A DNA stretch of 64,000 nucleotides from Streptomyces sp. P9-A2 (GCF_036634175.1 NZ_JAZIFX010000001.1:5642001-5706000), one strand, 5' to 3'; shown: positions 16,123-25,058, counted from the first letter of the stretch. Notes: generated from the sequence alone by a model not told the origin. Numbers and translations: made by a program.

Positions 16123-17372
16123 GCTCGACTCCATTCCTCTCGCATGCGGTCTGCCCAGTCGCGGGCGTACGTTGTGGACGGTGCCAGCCGGAGCAGTTCC
16201 CGGTGGAAGTCTCCGATCAACGTGCGCATCCGTCCAGGCAGTGGAGCGCCCTCCACGATCGTGAAGACGGTGGCCGCGGTGGCTGTGGCCTGTTCTGGCT
16301 CTCCCTGACGGAGTTGTGCGAGGGCGAGCTGACACGTGGCCAGGGCGCGGTTGCGTTGGAACTCTCCCGGAATTTTGGCCAGCGCGCGATGCGCCATCGC
16401 TTCGGCGTGGGCGGACTCCCTGTTGTGGTTGAGGATGATGGCCGCGAGGTGATTGAGCTCGGCCGCTCCGTAGAACGCGGTCCATCGGGGACGCTCGTCC
16501 TCGGCAGCCTTTCCGAGGGTTTCCTGCGCGGTGCCAAGAGCCCTCTTGGCGGCTTGCGGGTCCCCGAGTGACGAGTGGGCAAGGGCGAGCCGGACCCGGC
16601 CCATGGAGCCGAAGAACGGGTCCCTGCGGGCGGCTCGGGTCGCGTTGGCCGCTTGGGCTGCGGCGAGTTGCTCCGGTCCGTTCTTCCGCTGGTAGGCGAG
16701 CATGGCGATGTTGATCCACACGCGCATTCCCGTGGGCGGGTCCTGGGACAGGCCGGCGAACGTGGCCGACTCGTTCAAGTACCTCTGCGCCATGTCCAGG
16801 TCGCGCAGGTCGATGCACGACCAGGCCGCGATGGTGGTGTACTCGGCCGCGAGTGCGTACAGGGCGCGGCGCACCCGCTCGCCGGCATTCCGCTGCTGGA
16901 GTTCCAGAACCTTGATACGGCCTTCGAGGGCCGAGGAGACCAAGGACGTGTGCCCGCCTTTACGGTCGTCCGCCTCCACGAGCCGGTTCATGTCGGCCGA
17001 CGCGCGCGCTACATCGCTCATACCCACTGACCGGCGCTGCTTGACGATGGGCACAGCACTCGCTGCAGATCCAGTGGTGGAGACGATGAAGTTGCGACGC
17101 CGCACGGGATCCTCCGGAGGGTGCTGCATGGAGCTGGGTGCGCTGAACCCTAAGTCCGCCACGGGGCAGCCGAACACATGCTCAAGTGCCACGCAAGTGC
17201 GTCCGATTGGGCGTCGGCTTGTCCCATTGAGCAGGTTGCGGACTGTCCGTGAGGAGATTTCTCCCGGTCGGCCGGTGATCTCATGTAGTGCCTTGTTGAG
17301 TTGGTTAGCCAACTCCTCTTGCGTAAGGCCGAGTTGATTCATCCGACTTTGCAGGATGGGGTTCGCTCCCAT
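16119..17372 (-). CDS. XRE-family regulator with C-terminal TPR-like region
   Basis: 417 residues. The N-terminal helix-turn-helix (residues about 8-70) contains LGLTQEELANQLNKAL and SSRTVRNLLNGTSRR. Residues 85-110 carry an Arg-rich then hydrophobic stretch (RRRNFIVSTTGSAASAVPIV). The rest is helical, with TPR-like repeats (MAQRYLNESATFAG; AHSSLGDPQAAKRALGTAQETLG; CQLALAQLRQGEPEQA). Such regulators are common beside lanthipeptide and secondary-metabolite islands in Streptomyces. It diverges from the ATP-binding gene and the FxLD genes across a 230-nt gap containing a small dyad. Codon use is visibly less G/C-biased than in the core genes. Confidence 0.88.
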   Translation of the reverse strand: MGANPILQSRMNQLGLTQEELANQLNKALHEITGRPGEISSRTVRNLLNGTSRRPIGRTCVALEHVFGCPVADLGFSAPSSMQHPPEDPVRRRNFIVSTTGSAASAVPIVKQRRSVGMSDVARASADMNRLVEADDRKGGHTSLVSSALEGRIKVLELQQRNAGERVRRALYALAAEYTTIAAWSCIDLRDLDMAQRYLNESATFAGLSQDPPTGMRVWINIAMLAYQRKNGPEQLAAAQAANATRAARRDPFFGSMGRVRLALAHSSLGDPQAAKRALGTAQETLGKAAEDERPRWTAFYGAAELNHLAAIILNHNRESAHAEAMAHRALAKIPGEFQRNRALATCQLALAQLRQGEPEQATATAATVFTIVEGAPLPGRMRTLIGDFHRELLRLAPSTTYARDWADRMREEWSRA

Positions 17373-17392
17373 GTGCCGAACGTAGCGCCTTT

Positions 17393-17406
17393 GTCACTGC
17401 GGTGAC
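17393..17406. promoter_or_regulatory. Small dyad upstream of the XRE gene
   Basis: GTCAC and GTGAC surround a 4-nt spacer, 21 nt before the XRE start. Its position and size fit an XRE half-site pair. It is short, so chance cannot be excluded. Confidence 0.4.
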
Positions 17407-17602
17407 CAGATCGCAGGTAATGCGAACGCAAAGCCTTCCGGTCGGTCGGCGTGCGCGAGACCGGGACTTTGCCTGTTGCTCGCCGCTCGTGGCTCGTTGA
17501 CTGGTTACCAGCCGCCGGGTCCGCGCTCGGGCGGCGGCTTGAAGGAGAGCCCGGCCTCGGCCCCGTCAGGGCCGGGCCCCCCACGCCGGAGGGAATGACC
17601 TC

Positions 17603-18037
17603 TTGACCATGACCGCTGAAAGAACAGTTGTGACCGGTGCCTCCGGTTGTATCAAGGTGGAGCTGCCCTGTGTCCCCGAGTCCGCGGGGCGCGCCCGCGC
17701 CTTCATCTCCGGCGTTCTGGCTGGTTGGGGCCTGGAATCGGACCTGGCCGACCTCGGAGAGGCCATCGTCTCGGAGTTGGTGACCAATAGCGTCGACCAC
17801 ACCGAAACACGCCTGACGGAGATTGTCGTCGAGCGTCGGCTCGACAGCTCTATTCGCATCGGGGTGTCTGACGGATCGCAGGCCGCTCCCTGCGTGGAGA
17901 AGGCCACCGACGATGCCGAAAGTGGCAGGGGCCTGTACCTGGTCGACGCGTTGAGCTCGCGTTGGGGCTACGACCTGTACGGCTGGGGCAAGGTCACCTG
18001 GGCTGAAATCAAGGCTCCGGCAGGAGCAAGCCGGTGA
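17603..18037 (+). CDS. ATP-binding protein, anti-sigma/HATPase_c_2 type
   Basis: About 144 residues with a GHKL ATPase fold: N-box EAIVSELVTNSVDH, the D-box region GVSDGSQAAPCVEKA, and GRGLYLVDALSSRWGYD. Streptomyces encode many such RsbW-like proteins of unknown target. TTG 17603 is 8-9 nt after GGAGGGA; ATG 17609 is the alternative and would shorten it by two residues. It is the first gene of the rightward half of the island, about 115 nt before the methyltransferase. Confidence 0.85.
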   Translation: MTMTAERTVVTGASGCIKVELPCVPESAGRARAFISGVLAGWGLESDLADLGEAIVSELVTNSVDHTETRLTEIVVERRLDSSIRIGVSDGSQAAPCVEKATDDAESGRGLYLVDALSSRWGYDLYGWGKVTWAEIKAPAGASR

Positions 18038-18153
18038 GCGCCATGCGCGCGCGTACCCCGCCGTGCCGAACGCTGAGCCCCTGACGAAAAGGCCGCGCGG
18101 CTCACTGCGCACCACCTGGCCTACCCCCCAACACGTACGTGCGAAGGAATTTC

Positions 18154-19389
18154 ATGACCAAAAAGACCGTCGAGCCCGACGAGGCGACCCGCCTGCGGAA
18201 CCTCGTGGTGGACGAGCTGTGCGCGGATGGCACGATCTCTTCCCCGGAGATCGAAGCGGCGATGCGCAAGGTCCCCCGCCATGAGTTCGCCCCCGACACG
18301 CCGCTGAACAAGGCGTACGAAACACACGCCGCCGTGATCACCAAGACGGACGAGCACGGCGTGCAGCTCAGTTCCGTCTCCGCTCCGCAGATCCAGGCCA
18401 TGATGCTGGACCAGGCCCAGGTGCGTTCCGGCATGAGGGTGCTGGAGATCGGCTCGGGCGGGCTGAACGCGGCCTACCTCGCAGAACTCGTCGGTGAGGG
18501 CGGCGAAGTCGTCACGGCGGACATCGACCCCGATGTCACCGAGCGCGCTCGGCGGCTCCTGGACGAGCACGGCTATGACAGGGTTCGCGTCGTCACCGCG
18601 GACGCGGCCGAACCGATCCCGGACCTCGGTGAGGTCGATGTCGTCATGGTGACCGCCGGAGCCTGGGACATCTCTCCGGCCTGGACCGCGCAGCTCAAGG
18701 ACGGCGGCCGGCTTGTGGTGCCGCTGCGGATGCGGGGCCTGACCCGGTCAGTGGCCTTCACCCAGGTCACGGGCGAGCACGGCACCTGCCTGGAGAGCGA
18801 GTCGGCGCGGATCTGCGGCTTTGTTCCCATGCAGGGCTCGACCGCCCACCGGGAAGAACTTCTGTTGGTCAACGGCACCCCGGAGATCGGACTGCGGTTC
18901 GATGACGGCCTGCCGGCCGACCCGCAACGGCTGGACAACGCCATCACGACACCACGCCACGAGCAGTGGACCGGCGTCACCATCGGCCTCCAAGAACTCC
19001 TTGACACCCTTCAGATGGCCATGGCGATCAGCCTGCCGGGCTTTTGCACGATGGCCGTCGATGACGACCTGGACACCGGCCTGGTCGCCCCCTCGAACAA
19101 GCGGTTCGCCCTCGCTGCCGTCGAGGACGACACCTTCGCCTACCTCGTCACCCGCCGCACCGAGGACAACAAGCACGTCGAGTACGGCGTACACGCCCTT
19201 GGCCCGAACGCGAAGCAGCTCGCCGACAAGATCGCTGACGTGCTCCGTGGCTGGGAGGCCGACCGGCGCGGCGGCCCCGGACCGGTCATCCGCGTCCATC
19301 CGGCCGACACCCCCGACGACCAGATCACGGCCGACCAGGTCATCGACAAGGTGCACAGCCGGATCTCGCTCTCCTGGCCCTCGGCGTAA
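18154..19389 (+). CDS. FxLD-system methyltransferase (PCMT-like)
   Basis: 411 residues. The N-terminal half is a protein-isoaspartate-methyltransferase-like SAM domain: VPRHEFAPDTPLNKAYE, then motif I VLEIGSGGLNAAYLAEL, then VVTADIDPDVTERAR. The C-terminal half (after about residue 220) is specific to the 'methyltransferase, FxLD system' group that accompanies FxLD lanthipeptides. ATG 18154 has GAAGGA 6 nt upstream. The precursor gene follows 52 nt downstream. In related clusters O-methylation of an Asp, leading to isoaspartate or succinimide in the peptide, is the expected chemistry; the acceptor here would be an Asp of the core, which is inference. Confidence 0.88.
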   Translation: MTKKTVEPDEATRLRNLVVDELCADGTISSPEIEAAMRKVPRHEFAPDTPLNKAYETHAAVITKTDEHGVQLSSVSAPQIQAMMLDQAQVRSGMRVLEIGSGGLNAAYLAELVGEGGEVVTADIDPDVTERARRLLDEHGYDRVRVVTADAAEPIPDLGEVDVVMVTAGAWDISPAWTAQLKDGGRLVVPLRMRGLTRSVAFTQVTGEHGTCLESESARICGFVPMQGSTAHREELLLVNGTPEIGLRFDDGLPADPQRLDNAITTPRHEQWTGVTIGLQELLDTLQMAMAISLPGFCTMAVDDDLDTGLVAPSNKRFALAAVEDDTFAYLVTRRTEDNKHVEYGVHALGPNAKQLADKIADVLRGWEADRRGGPGPVIRVHPADTPDDQITADQVIDKVHSRISLSWPSA

Positions 19390-19441
19390 CGCCGGGAGCC
19401 AGGCCGTCCCGCACCACCCGAAGAAGAGAAAGGACACCACC

Positions 19442-19633
19442 ATGACGAGCGCCACCCTGACCCCGCCCGCCGTGTCGGCGGACATGGACGACGACTTCGC
19501 GCCCCTGGACGTGAAGGTTGTCGTCGCGGAGTACCCGCACGGCAAGCTCATGTGCACCACCGGCGACGGCTGCGGCACCACCTGCGCGACCGGTTCCTCC
19601 GCCTGCAACTCCTTCGTGGAGGACCCGGCCTGA
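19442..19633 (+). CDS. FxLD-family lanthipeptide precursor
   Basis: A 63-residue precursor. The leader contains the family-defining motif at residues 19-23 (FAPLD, i.e. F-x-x-L-D, within DDDFAPLDVKVV). The C-terminal core (about residues 38-63) has four Cys (38, 44, 48, 55) among Thr39, Thr40, Thr46, Thr47, Thr50, Ser52, Ser53 and Ser57, with Asp42 and Asp61 as possible methylation sites. The ribosome site AGAAAGGA precedes the ATG. It lies directly between the methyltransferase and the LanB gene, the standard FxLD order. Because the LanB is broken and no LanC is seen, the mature product is unlikely to be made unless enzymes are supplied in trans. Confidence 0.9.
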   Translation: MTSATLTPPAVSADMDDDFAPLDVKVVVAEYPHGKLMCTTGDGCGTTCATGSSACNSFVEDPA

Positions 19634-19725
19634 TCCAGGCCGTCTGTCTGGTGGGCCGGACGAAGCGCTGCGTCCGGCCCACCAGCACCTCTCCCCTCCC
19701 GCGCCCCGCCTGAAGGAAGGGCTTC

Positions 19726-21056
19726 ATGGCCTCCCGAGCAGTCGCCGACTACCAGTGGCAAGGCGCCGCGATGCTGCGCGCCACCACCAGCCCTGGATCG
19801 GCAGACGTACCCCGCACTCTCGACCTGGACGACGTGGCCGGCACCCGTGCCTGGCTGAACCGCGTCTGGCAGTGCGAAGACTTCCGCAGCGTGCTGGAGC
19901 CGGCCACCCCCGCGCTCTCCCACGCCATCGAGACCGTCGTCCGCGGCCGGCAGACCGAGCCCCGGCGTGTTCGCCGCACCGCACTGTCGACGGTCTGCTA
20001 TCTCCTGCGGTGGCAGCACAGGCCGACTCCGCTCGGCCTGTTCGCCGGCACCGCCCCCGTGTCCGTCGGGCCGCGGGCCGGCGTGCGATGGCGCGGCAAG
20101 CACCACGCGACGATCCGGCCGGACGCCGAATGGGTCACCGACATGGTCCTGCGCCTCCAGCGCAGCCCAGCGTTACTGATGCGGTTACCGCTCCTCGCCA
20201 ACAACGCCGCATATCCGCGCGGTGACCGGCTTGTGGCGCCGGGCCCGCCCTCCGACGGCCATGCCCTCTTCCTGGCGCCGGTCGAGGTATCGGTCCGCAA
20301 CACCCGGCCGGTGGCCGCCGCGATGGACGCGGCCCGAGAACCCATCTCTTACGGCGACCTCCACGCTCGCCTGCGCGACAACTTCCCGCAGGCCACCACG
20401 GAGAGAATCTGTTCATCACCGACAGCCGCGAGGCGCAGCAGTTGAGGTACCGCCGAGACCTGGCCGTGGGGCCTCGGGAGCTGTCCGTCCTCCTCTGCAC
20501 GATCACGATGCGCGCCGCCGGACTTGAGTGGTACGAGCAGGCGGATGTCTGGCACCGCGTGATCACGGACGAACATCGATCGGCCCTCGGCGATGTCCCG
20601 GAAGACCGACTGAACGCCCGCGCCCAGGAAGTCCTGCCCCTGCTCCGCGCCGACACCGACATCCTGCTGCGTGTCGGCGGATCGCTGGAGTCCGTCGCCA
20701 AGTGGGCCGCCGCCTTCCGGAGCGCGGGTGAGGAACTCGGCTGCGCGGTCGGAGCGGGCACGCTCGACCGGGGACTGAGGCAGGTGTTCGGCTACCACGT
20801 GATCTTTCACTGGAACCGACTAGGGCTGTCCATGCGGGGACAGAGCGTTCTGGCATGGGCCGCGAGGGCGGCGATTCTGCACAGAAGCACGGATGATAAA
20901 TCGCCTGTAACGCCCGGCGCGGTGATTCCATTCATAGAGCGAAAGAAGCCGTTGAAGGTTGGCCACGATCTGCGAGACGACGGCCCGACCAGTACTCGGG
21001 GCGGTGAAGTCACACATGCGGCTGATCCGGAGCATCACCGGCACGGTGACCGGTGA
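19726..21056 (+). pseudogene. lanB: Lantibiotic dehydratase (LanB) remnant: N-terminal and C-terminal pieces fused by deletion
   Basis: Residues 1-230 in the first frame are a LanB N-terminal domain (TPLGLFAGTAPVSVG; LPLLANNAAYPRGDRL; GDLHARLRDNFPQ). Near 20397-20410 the frame is lost. The next frame opens with LFITDSREAQQLRYRRDL and continues RELSVLLCTITMRAAGLEWYEQADVWHRV, then RLGLSMRGQSVLAWAARA, which is the C-terminal thiopeptide-type/elimination domain. A normal LanB has roughly 800-1000 residues, so about 400-500 residues of the glutamylation domain are missing at the junction. Two TTA codons (150 and 154) occur in the first piece. The reading frame after about 20880 looks like read-through. 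Dehydration of Ser/Thr in the precursor is therefore probably lost. Confidence 0.8.
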
Positions 21057-21255
21057 CCGGTGACAGCGGCCGGAACCGACTCGCAGTAGTCGGCAGCGAG
21101 GCCGCGAGCCTTGCAGGGGGGGCCGACGTACAAGTCCGGGCGCATCGTGGAACGGGCCCGTGCCGTGCGCCGTACCCTCACGACCGGCGCGCCACCCAAG
21201 GTGGTGCGCGAATTCGACCAGCGTCTGCACGGCGTCTATCTCCAGGAGGACAGGC
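21057..21255 (+). other. Decayed edge of the island with a short protein-like remnant
   Basis: This 199-nt stretch opens with GGTGACC tandem units (about 21043-21066). It then shows a protein-like run in one frame, including ARAVRRTLTTGAPPKVVREFDQ, that has no start and runs out of frame into the next gene. I read it as the 3' end of a lost upstream gene. It also supplies the strong AGGAGGA ribosome site of the SLOG-like gene. Confidence 0.4.
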
Positions 21256-21729
21256 ATGCGGGTGGGAATCACCGGGCACCGCGGACTCGGCGCGGACGTG
21301 GAGCGGCGTGTGCGGGAGATGCTCGACGAGGCGGTGAGCGCCTACGACGCCGCCGATCTGGTCGGCGTTTCGTGCCTCGCGGACGGTCCCGACACCTGGT
21401 TCGCCGAAGCAGTGGTGAAGCACGGGGGCCGTCTTGAGGCGGTCATTCCGGCGGTCGGCTACCGAGATGCTCTCCCGGAGCAGCACCACGCCACCTATGA
21501 CGCCCTGCTGGGGCAGGCGTCCGACATCCACGAGACCGGCATGGACGAGTCGACGTCCGAGGCGCACATGGCGGGCTCGGAGGTCCTCGTGGGTCTGTCC
21601 GGCGAACTCCTCGCGGTGTGGGACGGCAAGCCCGCCCGGGGCTTCGGTGGTACCGCGGACGTGGTCTCGTACGCGGAGCGGAGCGGCACCCCGGTACGGG
21701 TCCTGTGGCCGGAGGGCGCCACTCGCTGA
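21256..21729 (+). CDS. SLOG/YspA-like Rossmann protein
   Basis: 157 residues. It begins MRVGITGHRGLGADVERRVREML, a GxTGHR start typical of SLOG-superfamily nucleotide-binding proteins (YpsA/DUF1273-like). Further conserved-looking stretches are LVGVSCLADGPDTWFAEAV, VIPAVGYRDALPE and MAGSEVLVGLSGELLAVWDGKPARG. SLOG domains bind nucleotides or their derivatives and often appear in conflict or stress systems; no function is established here. ATG 21256 has AGGAGGA 5 nt upstream. It ends the accessory island before the core DUF3817 gene. Confidence 0.7.
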   Translation: MRVGITGHRGLGADVERRVREMLDEAVSAYDAADLVGVSCLADGPDTWFAEAVVKHGGRLEAVIPAVGYRDALPEQHHATYDALLGQASDIHETGMDESTSEAHMAGSEVLVGLSGELLAVWDGKPARGFGGTADVVSYAERSGTPVRVLWPEGATR

Positions 21730-21915
21730 TCACCACCGCAATGCGCTGGCTTGCACTTCCCGAGGGGCGAGCCGCCAAGCCGCCGACGATCTCGGAAGCA
21801 GCGCCAGGGAAGGGTGCCGACATTCGCCGCCCTCGGCCCGTTGCCTTGGGCAGCGGGACTTCGAGGCGAGTGACCCGGGGCAAGTTTTCCTGGAACGGCC
21901 CGTTACGCTCGTGCC

Positions 21916-22254
21916 ATGAAGAAGAGCGTGCTGACCCGCTACCGGGTCATGGCCTACGTCACTGGTGTCCTGCTGGTTCTGCTGACCTTCGGAATGGTCG
22001 GCAAGTACCTGCTCGACATGGGTGGCGCGGCCGACTTCACGCAGGTCGTCAGCATCGCCCACGGCTGGCTGTACGTCCTGTACCTGATTTTCGCCTTCGA
22101 CCTCGGCTCCAAGCTGAAGTGGCCGGTCAAGAAGCAGATCTGGGTGCTGCTGGCCGGGACCGTCCCGACGGCCGCGTTCTTCGTCGAGCGCAGGATCTCC
22201 CGCGAGCTGGAGTCGGCGGTCACCGCCGACGCGCCCGCGACCGCCGAGGCGTAA
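21916..22254 (+). CDS. DUF3817 integral membrane protein (second copy)
   Basis: 112 residues, begins MKKSVLTRYRVMAYVTGVLLVL, with about three membrane segments and the ending VPTAAFFVERRISRELESA. It matches the family of the protein at 12.0 kb but diverges in the N-terminal third. Function unknown. It is followed by the palindrome and icmA, with 119 nt between the stop and the icmA start. Confidence 0.9.
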   Translation: MKKSVLTRYRVMAYVTGVLLVLLTFGMVGKYLLDMGGAADFTQVVSIAHGWLYVLYLIFAFDLGSKLKWPVKKQIWVLLAGTVPTAAFFVERRISRELESAVTADAPATAEA

Positions 22255-22343
22255 CCACCGGGTGTCACCGCGGGCCCACGGTCCCGCGTCATCGCCGGGC
22301 CCTCCCGCCGTACGGAGCAGCGTGCGGCGGCCAGCCATCGACA

Positions 22344-22365
22344 TTTACTAGGACGTCCTAGTAAA
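22344..22365. promoter_or_regulatory. Perfect 22-bp palindrome before icmA
   Basis: TTTACTAGGAC is followed directly by its exact reverse complement, ending 8 nt before the icmA ATG. There is no good ribosome site between it and the ATG. A TetR-type repressor bound here would block the icmA start; the TetR gene immediately downstream of icmA is the obvious candidate. Confidence 0.8.
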
Positions 22366-22373
22366 TTCGAAGT

Positions 22374-24074
22374 ATGGACGCTGACGCCATCGAGGAGGGC
22401 CGCCGTCGCTGGCAGGCCCGGTACGACGCCGCGCGCAAGCGCGACGCAGACTTCACCACGCTCTCCGGCGACCCCGTGGAGCCGGTCTACGGGCCCCGGC
22501 CCGGTGACGTCTACGAGGGGTTCGAGCGGATCGGCTGGCCGGGGGAGTACCCCTTCACCCGCGGTCTGTATCCGACCGGCTACCGGGGGCGTACCTGGAC
22601 GATCCGGCAGTTCGCCGGGTTCGGGAACGCCGAGCAGACCAACGAGCGCTACAAGATGATCCTGGGCAACGGCGGCGGCGGACTGTCCGTCGCCTTCGAC
22701 ATGCCCACGCTCATGGGACACGACTCCGACGACCCCCGCTCCCTGGGCGAGGTCGGGCACTGCGGGGTGGCCATCGACTCGGCCGCCGACATGGAGGTCC
22801 TGTTCAAGGACATCCCGCTCGGGGACGTGACGACCTCGATGACGATCAGCGGGCCGGCCGTGCCCGTCTTCTGCATGTACCTCGTCGCCGCCGAGCGCCA
22901 GGGTGTCGACCCCGCCGTGCTCAACGGCACGCTGCAGACGGACATCTTCAAGGAGTACATCGCCCAGAAGGAGTGGCTCTTCACGCCCGAGCCGCATCTG
23001 CGCCTCATCGGCGACCTGATGGAGCACTGCGCGGCCGGCATCCCCGCCTACAAGCCGCTCTCAGTATCCGGCTACCACATCCGCGAGGCCGGATCGACGG
23101 CCGCCCAGGAGCTGGCGTACACGCTCGCGGACGGCTTCGGGTACGTGGAACTGGGGCTCAGCCGCGGACTCGACGTGGACGTGTTCGCCCCCGGCCTGTC
23201 CTTCTTCTTCGACGCGCACCTCGACTTCTTCGAGGAGATCGCCAAGTTCCGTGCCGCGCGCCGCATCTGGGCCCGCTGGATGCGGGACGTGTACGGCGCG
23301 CAGAGCGAGAAGGCGCAGTGGCTGCGGTTCCACACCCAGACCGCGGGCGTCTCGCTGACCGCCCAGCAGCCGTACAACAACGTCGTGCGCACCGCCGTCG
23401 AGGCGCTCGCCGCCGTCCTCGGCGGGACCAACTCCCTGCACACCAACGCCCTGGACGAGACGCTCGCGCTGCCCAGCGAGCAGGCCGCCGAGATCGCCCT
23501 GCGCACCCAGCAGGTGCTCATGGAGGAGACCGGCGTCGCCAACGTGGCCGACCCGCTCGGCGGTTCCTGGTTCGTCGAACAGCTGACGGACCGGATCGAG
23601 GCGGACGCGGAGAAGATCTTCGAGCAGATCAAGGAGCGGGGCCTGCGCGCCCACCCCGACGGGCGGCACCCGATCGGCCCCATCACCTCCGGGATCCTGC
23701 GCGGCATCGAGGACGGCTGGTTCACCGGCGAGATCGCCGAGGCGGCGTTCCGCTACCAGCGGTCCCTGGAGAAGGGCGACAAGAACGTCGTCGGCGTCAA
23801 CGTCCACACCGGCTCGGTCACCGGCGACCTGGAGATCCTGCGGGTCAGCCACGAGGTGGAACGCGAGCAGGTACGCACCCTCGGCGAGCGCAAGGCCGCC
23901 CGCGACGACACGGCGGTCCGCACGGCCCTGAGCGCCATGCTCGACGCGGCCCGCTCCGGCGCCAACATGATCGGGCCGATGCTGGACGCCGTACGCGCCG
24001 AGGCCACCCTGGGCGAGATCTGCGACGCGCTGCGGGACGAGTGGGGGGTGTACACGGAGCCCCCGGGCTTTTGA
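22374..24074 (+). CDS. icmA: Isobutyryl-CoA mutase large subunit
   Basis: 566 residues forming the (beta/alpha)8 substrate-binding part of a B12-dependent acyl-CoA mutase, without the B12 domain, which is a separate subunit (IcmB) in this family. Two residues identify it as isobutyryl-CoA rather than methylmalonyl-CoA mutase: Phe80 in TIRQFAGFG (Tyr in methylmalonyl-CoA mutase) and Gln198 in EYIAQKE (Arg in methylmalonyl-CoA mutase). It interconverts isobutyryl-CoA and n-butyryl-CoA, linking valine degradation and fatty-acid/polyketide precursor supply. It starts at ATG 22374, just behind a perfect palindrome. No IcmB is present in the window; MeaB at 2.9 kb is the likely chaperone. Confidence 0.95.
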   Translation: MDADAIEEGRRRWQARYDAARKRDADFTTLSGDPVEPVYGPRPGDVYEGFERIGWPGEYPFTRGLYPTGYRGRTWTIRQFAGFGNAEQTNERYKMILGNGGGGLSVAFDMPTLMGHDSDDPRSLGEVGHCGVAIDSAADMEVLFKDIPLGDVTTSMTISGPAVPVFCMYLVAAERQGVDPAVLNGTLQTDIFKEYIAQKEWLFTPEPHLRLIGDLMEHCAAGIPAYKPLSVSGYHIREAGSTAAQELAYTLADGFGYVELGLSRGLDVDVFAPGLSFFFDAHLDFFEEIAKFRAARRIWARWMRDVYGAQSEKAQWLRFHTQTAGVSLTAQQPYNNVVRTAVEALAAVLGGTNSLHTNALDETLALPSEQAAEIALRTQQVLMEETGVANVADPLGGSWFVEQLTDRIEADAEKIFEQIKERGLRAHPDGRHPIGPITSGILRGIEDGWFTGEIAEAAFRYQRSLEKGDKNVVGVNVHTGSVTGDLEILRVSHEVEREQVRTLGERKAARDDTAVRTALSAMLDAARSGANMIGPMLDAVRAEATLGEICDALRDEWGVYTEPPGF

Positions 24075-24163
24075 CCGGACGGACGACCGGACGGGCGGAC
24101 GACTGGACGGGCGGACGACCGGACAGCGCACGGACCCGGCCCGGCAGCGGGGCATATCTTCCG

Positions 24164-24799
24164 CTACGGGTCGGTGCCGGCCGTGGCGAGACCCGAGAGC
24201 AGGACCCGGGTGAAGCCGTGCAGCCACTCCTCGTCCACCGGCTGCCCGCTGACCAGGGTGCGGTGGACCACCGCGCCGGCCACCATGTCGAAGATCAGGC
24301 CCACGGCGCGGGCCGCCTCGCCCGGGTCCGGCTCGGGGGGCAGCTCGCCCCGGTCCTGGGCACGGGCGCGGCCGGTGAGGACCAGGCGCTTCTGGCGTTC
24401 GACGATCGAGACGCGGATGCGTTCGCGCAGCGCCTCGTCGAGGGTGGACTCCGCGATCACCGCCATCAGCCCGCTTCTGGCCTCCGGGCGGGACAGCAAC
24501 GCCGCGAACTGGAGCACCACGCCCTCGATGTCCGCCGCGAGGCTGCCGCGGTCGGGCAGCTCGAGTTCGTCGAAGAGCTCGGCGACCGCGTCCACGACCA
24601 GTTCGTTCTTGCCCGCCCAGCGCCGGTAGAGGGTCGTCTTGGCGACCCCCGCGCGGCTCGCGACATCCCCCAGGGTGAGCTTGGACCACCCGAGCTCGAC
24701 CAGCGCCTCCCGGGTCGCGGCCAGGATCGCGGTGTCGGCGGCGGCACTGCGCGGACGTCCGAGGCGTCCGGGACGGCCGGTGGTCGTGCGGCTCTGCAT
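24164..24799 (-). CDS. TetR-family regulator
   Basis: 211 residues. The N-terminus is basic (TTGRPGRLGRPRSAAADTAI) before the HTH LTLGDVASRAGVAKTTLYRRWAGKNELV. The ligand domain includes GLIFDMVAGAVVHRTLVSGQP, a common C-terminal TetR_C motif. It is convergent with icmA and 90 nt from its 3' end. A 10-bp palindrome lies 11 nt upstream of its start, so it is probably autoregulated. It is a candidate regulator of icmA. Confidence 0.92.
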   Translation of the reverse strand: MQSRTTTGRPGRLGRPRSAAADTAILAATREALVELGWSKLTLGDVASRAGVAKTTLYRRWAGKNELVVDAVAELFDELELPDRGSLAADIEGVVLQFAALLSRPEARSGLMAVIAESTLDEALRERIRVSIVERQKRLVLTGRARAQDRGELPPEPDPGEAARAVGLIFDMVAGAVVHRTLVSGQPVDEEWLHGFTRVLLSGLATAGTDP

Positions 24800-24810
24800 C
24801 GCACGACCAT

Positions 24811-24820
24811 AACCGCGGTT
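24811..24820. promoter_or_regulatory. TetR-type palindrome AACCGCGGTT
   Basis: An exact 10-bp palindrome within CATAACCGCGGTTTCTG, directly upstream of the TetR ATG. It fits an autoregulatory operator. Confidence 0.6.
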
Positions 24821-24884
24821 TCTGTGTGCCCGTGAGGGAGATCACCGGGGCGGGGGGCTGCTCGGTACGCCGCACTCCGTATTA

Positions 24885-24901
24885 CGCTACGGCTCGTAGC
24901 G
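24885..24901. promoter_or_regulatory. Inverted repeat in the TetR/thioredoxin gap
   Basis: CGCTACG and CGTAGCG flank a 3-nt spacer, with AT-rich bases on both outer sides (ATTA... and ...AAAG). It lies 86 nt before the TetR start on one side and 158 nt before the thioredoxin/TPR gene on the other. Which gene it serves cannot be told. Confidence 0.5.
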
Positions 24902-25058
24902 AAAGCGTGGGGTCACTCGGAGACCGACGCGCTCGAGCGACGACCACCGGCGTGGGGTGGGGACCCGGCGCCCGGCAGTACGGCGATCAACGACGCCCGG
25001 ACATCCGGGTTTTCGGGTGCTTTTCACAGACGCGTGGGGTACGGGGGAGGATAGACGC

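Noticed and set aside
15570..21730. Integrative element with an integrase and tRNA attachment site
   Set aside because: No integrase, tRNA or flanking direct repeats could be found; the island is called on gene content and base composition only.
22374..24074. Methylmalonyl-CoA mutase subunit
   Set aside because: Phe80 and Gln198 replace the Tyr and Arg that define methylmalonyl-CoA mutase, and the B12 domain is absent; it is isobutyryl-CoA mutase large subunit.
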